Shown here piece by piece: positions 15,041 to 16,078 of a stretch of 16,078 nt of DNA (the stretch's first letter is position 1; the number at the start of each line of letters is the position of its first letter). This DNA is from Planctomycetia bacterium (lineage in GTDB: Bacteria; Planctomycetota; Phycisphaerae; Phycisphaerales; SM1A02). The position numbers and the translations under genes are program-made. Below the pieces are notes generated by a model. The model saw only the letters and a list, made by a program, of their open reading frames with translations. It did no database searches and had not been told where the DNA came from. The DNA is taken from NCBI GenBank assembly GCA_005799205.1, contig SYHM01000219.1:1-16078 (forward strand). The letters run 5' to 3'.

Positions 15041-16077
15041 TGAGTGGGGAGGCGTTTTTCAGCCCAAATCTGCTGTAGTTGTCGAGGGAGGCAGAGTTCA
15101 GTGGTGACACCATCGGGCTCAGTTCGTCGCACGCGCCGCCCTCGCGCATCGTGCAGGGTGATTTCTGCCGCCTCATCGATGCCAGGCTGCGTCACAAGCA
15201 TCCACTGGCCATCGCTCGATGGAGTCCATGTCTCAACACGCTGCGGCATTTGCATCGACCGCGGATCAAATGCGTAGTACGCAAACTCAATGCCCGCCTT
15301 CCCCTCACGCGGCAGCAGCTCACCCAAGACGAGTGTTTCTGCTTGCGACAGATAAATGCCCGATGGCACGGTCCACTGCTTTTCGTCGCGCGTTCGCGAC
15401 TGCGCGTTTGCATTGATCACAACGAGATTCTGCTTTGGGTTTCCAAGCCCTCGGGGAGAGCGGAGGCCGGTCTGCGCGATGGATCGCTCGTGCAGCTTTC
15501 CACCGCGTTCGGTGACGCGGCTCGTCCACGCCTCGCTTGCGCGATCCCATGAAGACCAGAACCGTGCTTCTGTATCTGCGAACCGACCCGAGGCGGCATC
15601 GATGATCGTTCGCCCTTGCACGACGACAAGCAACCCGGTTGGATTGTCGCTTGATTTCAAGGTGTTTTCGCTCGACGCGTCGCTGAGCGTGCCGGCATGC
15701 ACTGTGACGCGGTAGTACCCGATCTCTTGCTCACTTCCCTTGTCGTCACTCTCGAAGACGCGATACATCCTTGGTTCAGTGCCGCAGAGCCCCTTGAGTT
15801 TTGCTTCGGTCATGCTCTGAATCAGTTCAGACCCGCGTCGGAGCCGCGCGAAGCGTTCGACGGCGATCTTCTCGAGGTCATCGAGTTGGATCGTCGCAAA
15901 ACTCGCTTCGAGAATCGGGCGAATCGACGCAAAGTCGATTCCTGCAGCGAGCACATTCACGACGACGAAATCAAATGCGCCAGTCTGTAGGACGAGCCAT
16001 CCTTGGATGGCCACAACGCCTTCGCCAAGATCAGTCGATGTGAACAGTAGGTGCGCTGGAACCTTTGGATGGAGCCA
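15037..16077 (-). CDS. Uncharacterised protein, 5'-truncated by the window edge
   Basis: The frame is open from the stop at 15037 to the right edge, giving 346 visible residues; the true start lies outside. A GTG at 16014 is in frame but is unlikely to be the start, because the codons before it (WLHPKVPAHLLFTSTDLGEG) continue as ordinary protein. The visible part opens with a hydrophobic stretch (VVAIQGWLVLQTGAFDFVVVNV) and continues as a soluble, beta-rich domain with an Arg/Glu-rich helical piece (DLEKIAVERFARLRRGSELI). The C-terminal part resembles a large exported or cell-surface accessory domain, but I can name no family. It heads the visible part of block C and overlaps the lipoprotein gene by 4 nt. 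Confidence 0.75.
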   Translation of the reverse strand, partial: WLHPKVPAHLLFTSTDLGEGVVAIQGWLVLQTGAFDFVVVNVLAAGIDFASIRPILEASFATIQLDDLEKIAVERFARLRRGSELIQSMTEAKLKGLCGTEPRMYRVFESDDKGSEQEIGYYRVTVHAGTLSDASSENTLKSSDNPTGLLVVVQGRTIIDAASGRFADTEARFWSSWDRASEAWTSRVTERGGKLHERSIAQTGLRSPRGLGNPKQNLVVINANAQSRTRDEKQWTVPSGIYLSQAETLVLGELLPREGKAGIEFAYYAFDPRSMQMPQRVETWTPSSDGQWMLVTQPGIDEAAEITLHDARGRRVRRTEPDGVTTELCLPRQLQQIWAEKRLPTQ

Positions 16078-16078
16078 C

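Overview
The window is gene-dense, high-GC bacterial chromosome. Almost every base is coding, and neighbouring genes overlap or sit within a few bases of each other. The gene set (an archaeal-type glycogen debranching enzyme beside an MGH1-like GH63 glucosidase, many weak Shine-Dalgarno sequences, several large uncharacterised proteins) suggests a planctomycete, perhaps a member of the Phycisphaerae. That assignment is an inference from gene content and style; there is no rRNA or other marker here to confirm it. I see no mobile element, tRNA, rRNA, CRISPR array or sign of recent transfer.

There are three transcription blocks. Block A runs leftward from 7052 to the left edge: prfB (release factor 2, read through a +1 programmed frameshift), a glycogen debranching enzyme (GH133 type), a GH63/MGH1-like glucosidase, and a polytopic membrane sensor-like protein cut by the left edge. 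The gaps are 15 nt, 7 nt and a 4-nt ATGA overlap, so it looks like one operon. The sensor is easily missed because it has no stop codon inside the window. Block B runs rightward from 7116 to 12156: class II lysyl-tRNA synthetase, an exported transglutaminase-like protein, a stand-alone NAD(P)H-hydrate dehydratase, and an OB-fold plus HD-domain protein of the YhaM exoribonuclease type. The first three overlap end to end. Block C runs leftward from the right edge to 12137: a 5'-truncated uncharacterised protein, a putative lipoprotein, a GT2 glycosyltransferase and an uncharacterised protein faintly like BshC.

prfB and lysS are divergent across a 63-bp gap (7053-7115). This is the only intergenic interval in the window longer than 30 bp and the only obvious place for promoters. 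Blocks B and C converge and overlap by 20 bp at 12137-12156, with no room for an ordinary intergenic terminator.

Block A joins translation termination to alpha-glucan breakdown and a membrane sensor. Block B is mostly housekeeping (tRNA charging, cofactor repair, RNA turnover) plus a secreted cysteine-protease-fold protein. Block C may serve the cell envelope: an exported lipoprotein and a polyprenol-phosphate-type glycosyltransferase beside two unknowns. The most notable single signal is the prfB recoding site, which reads CTT TAA C rather than the near-universal CTT TGA C.
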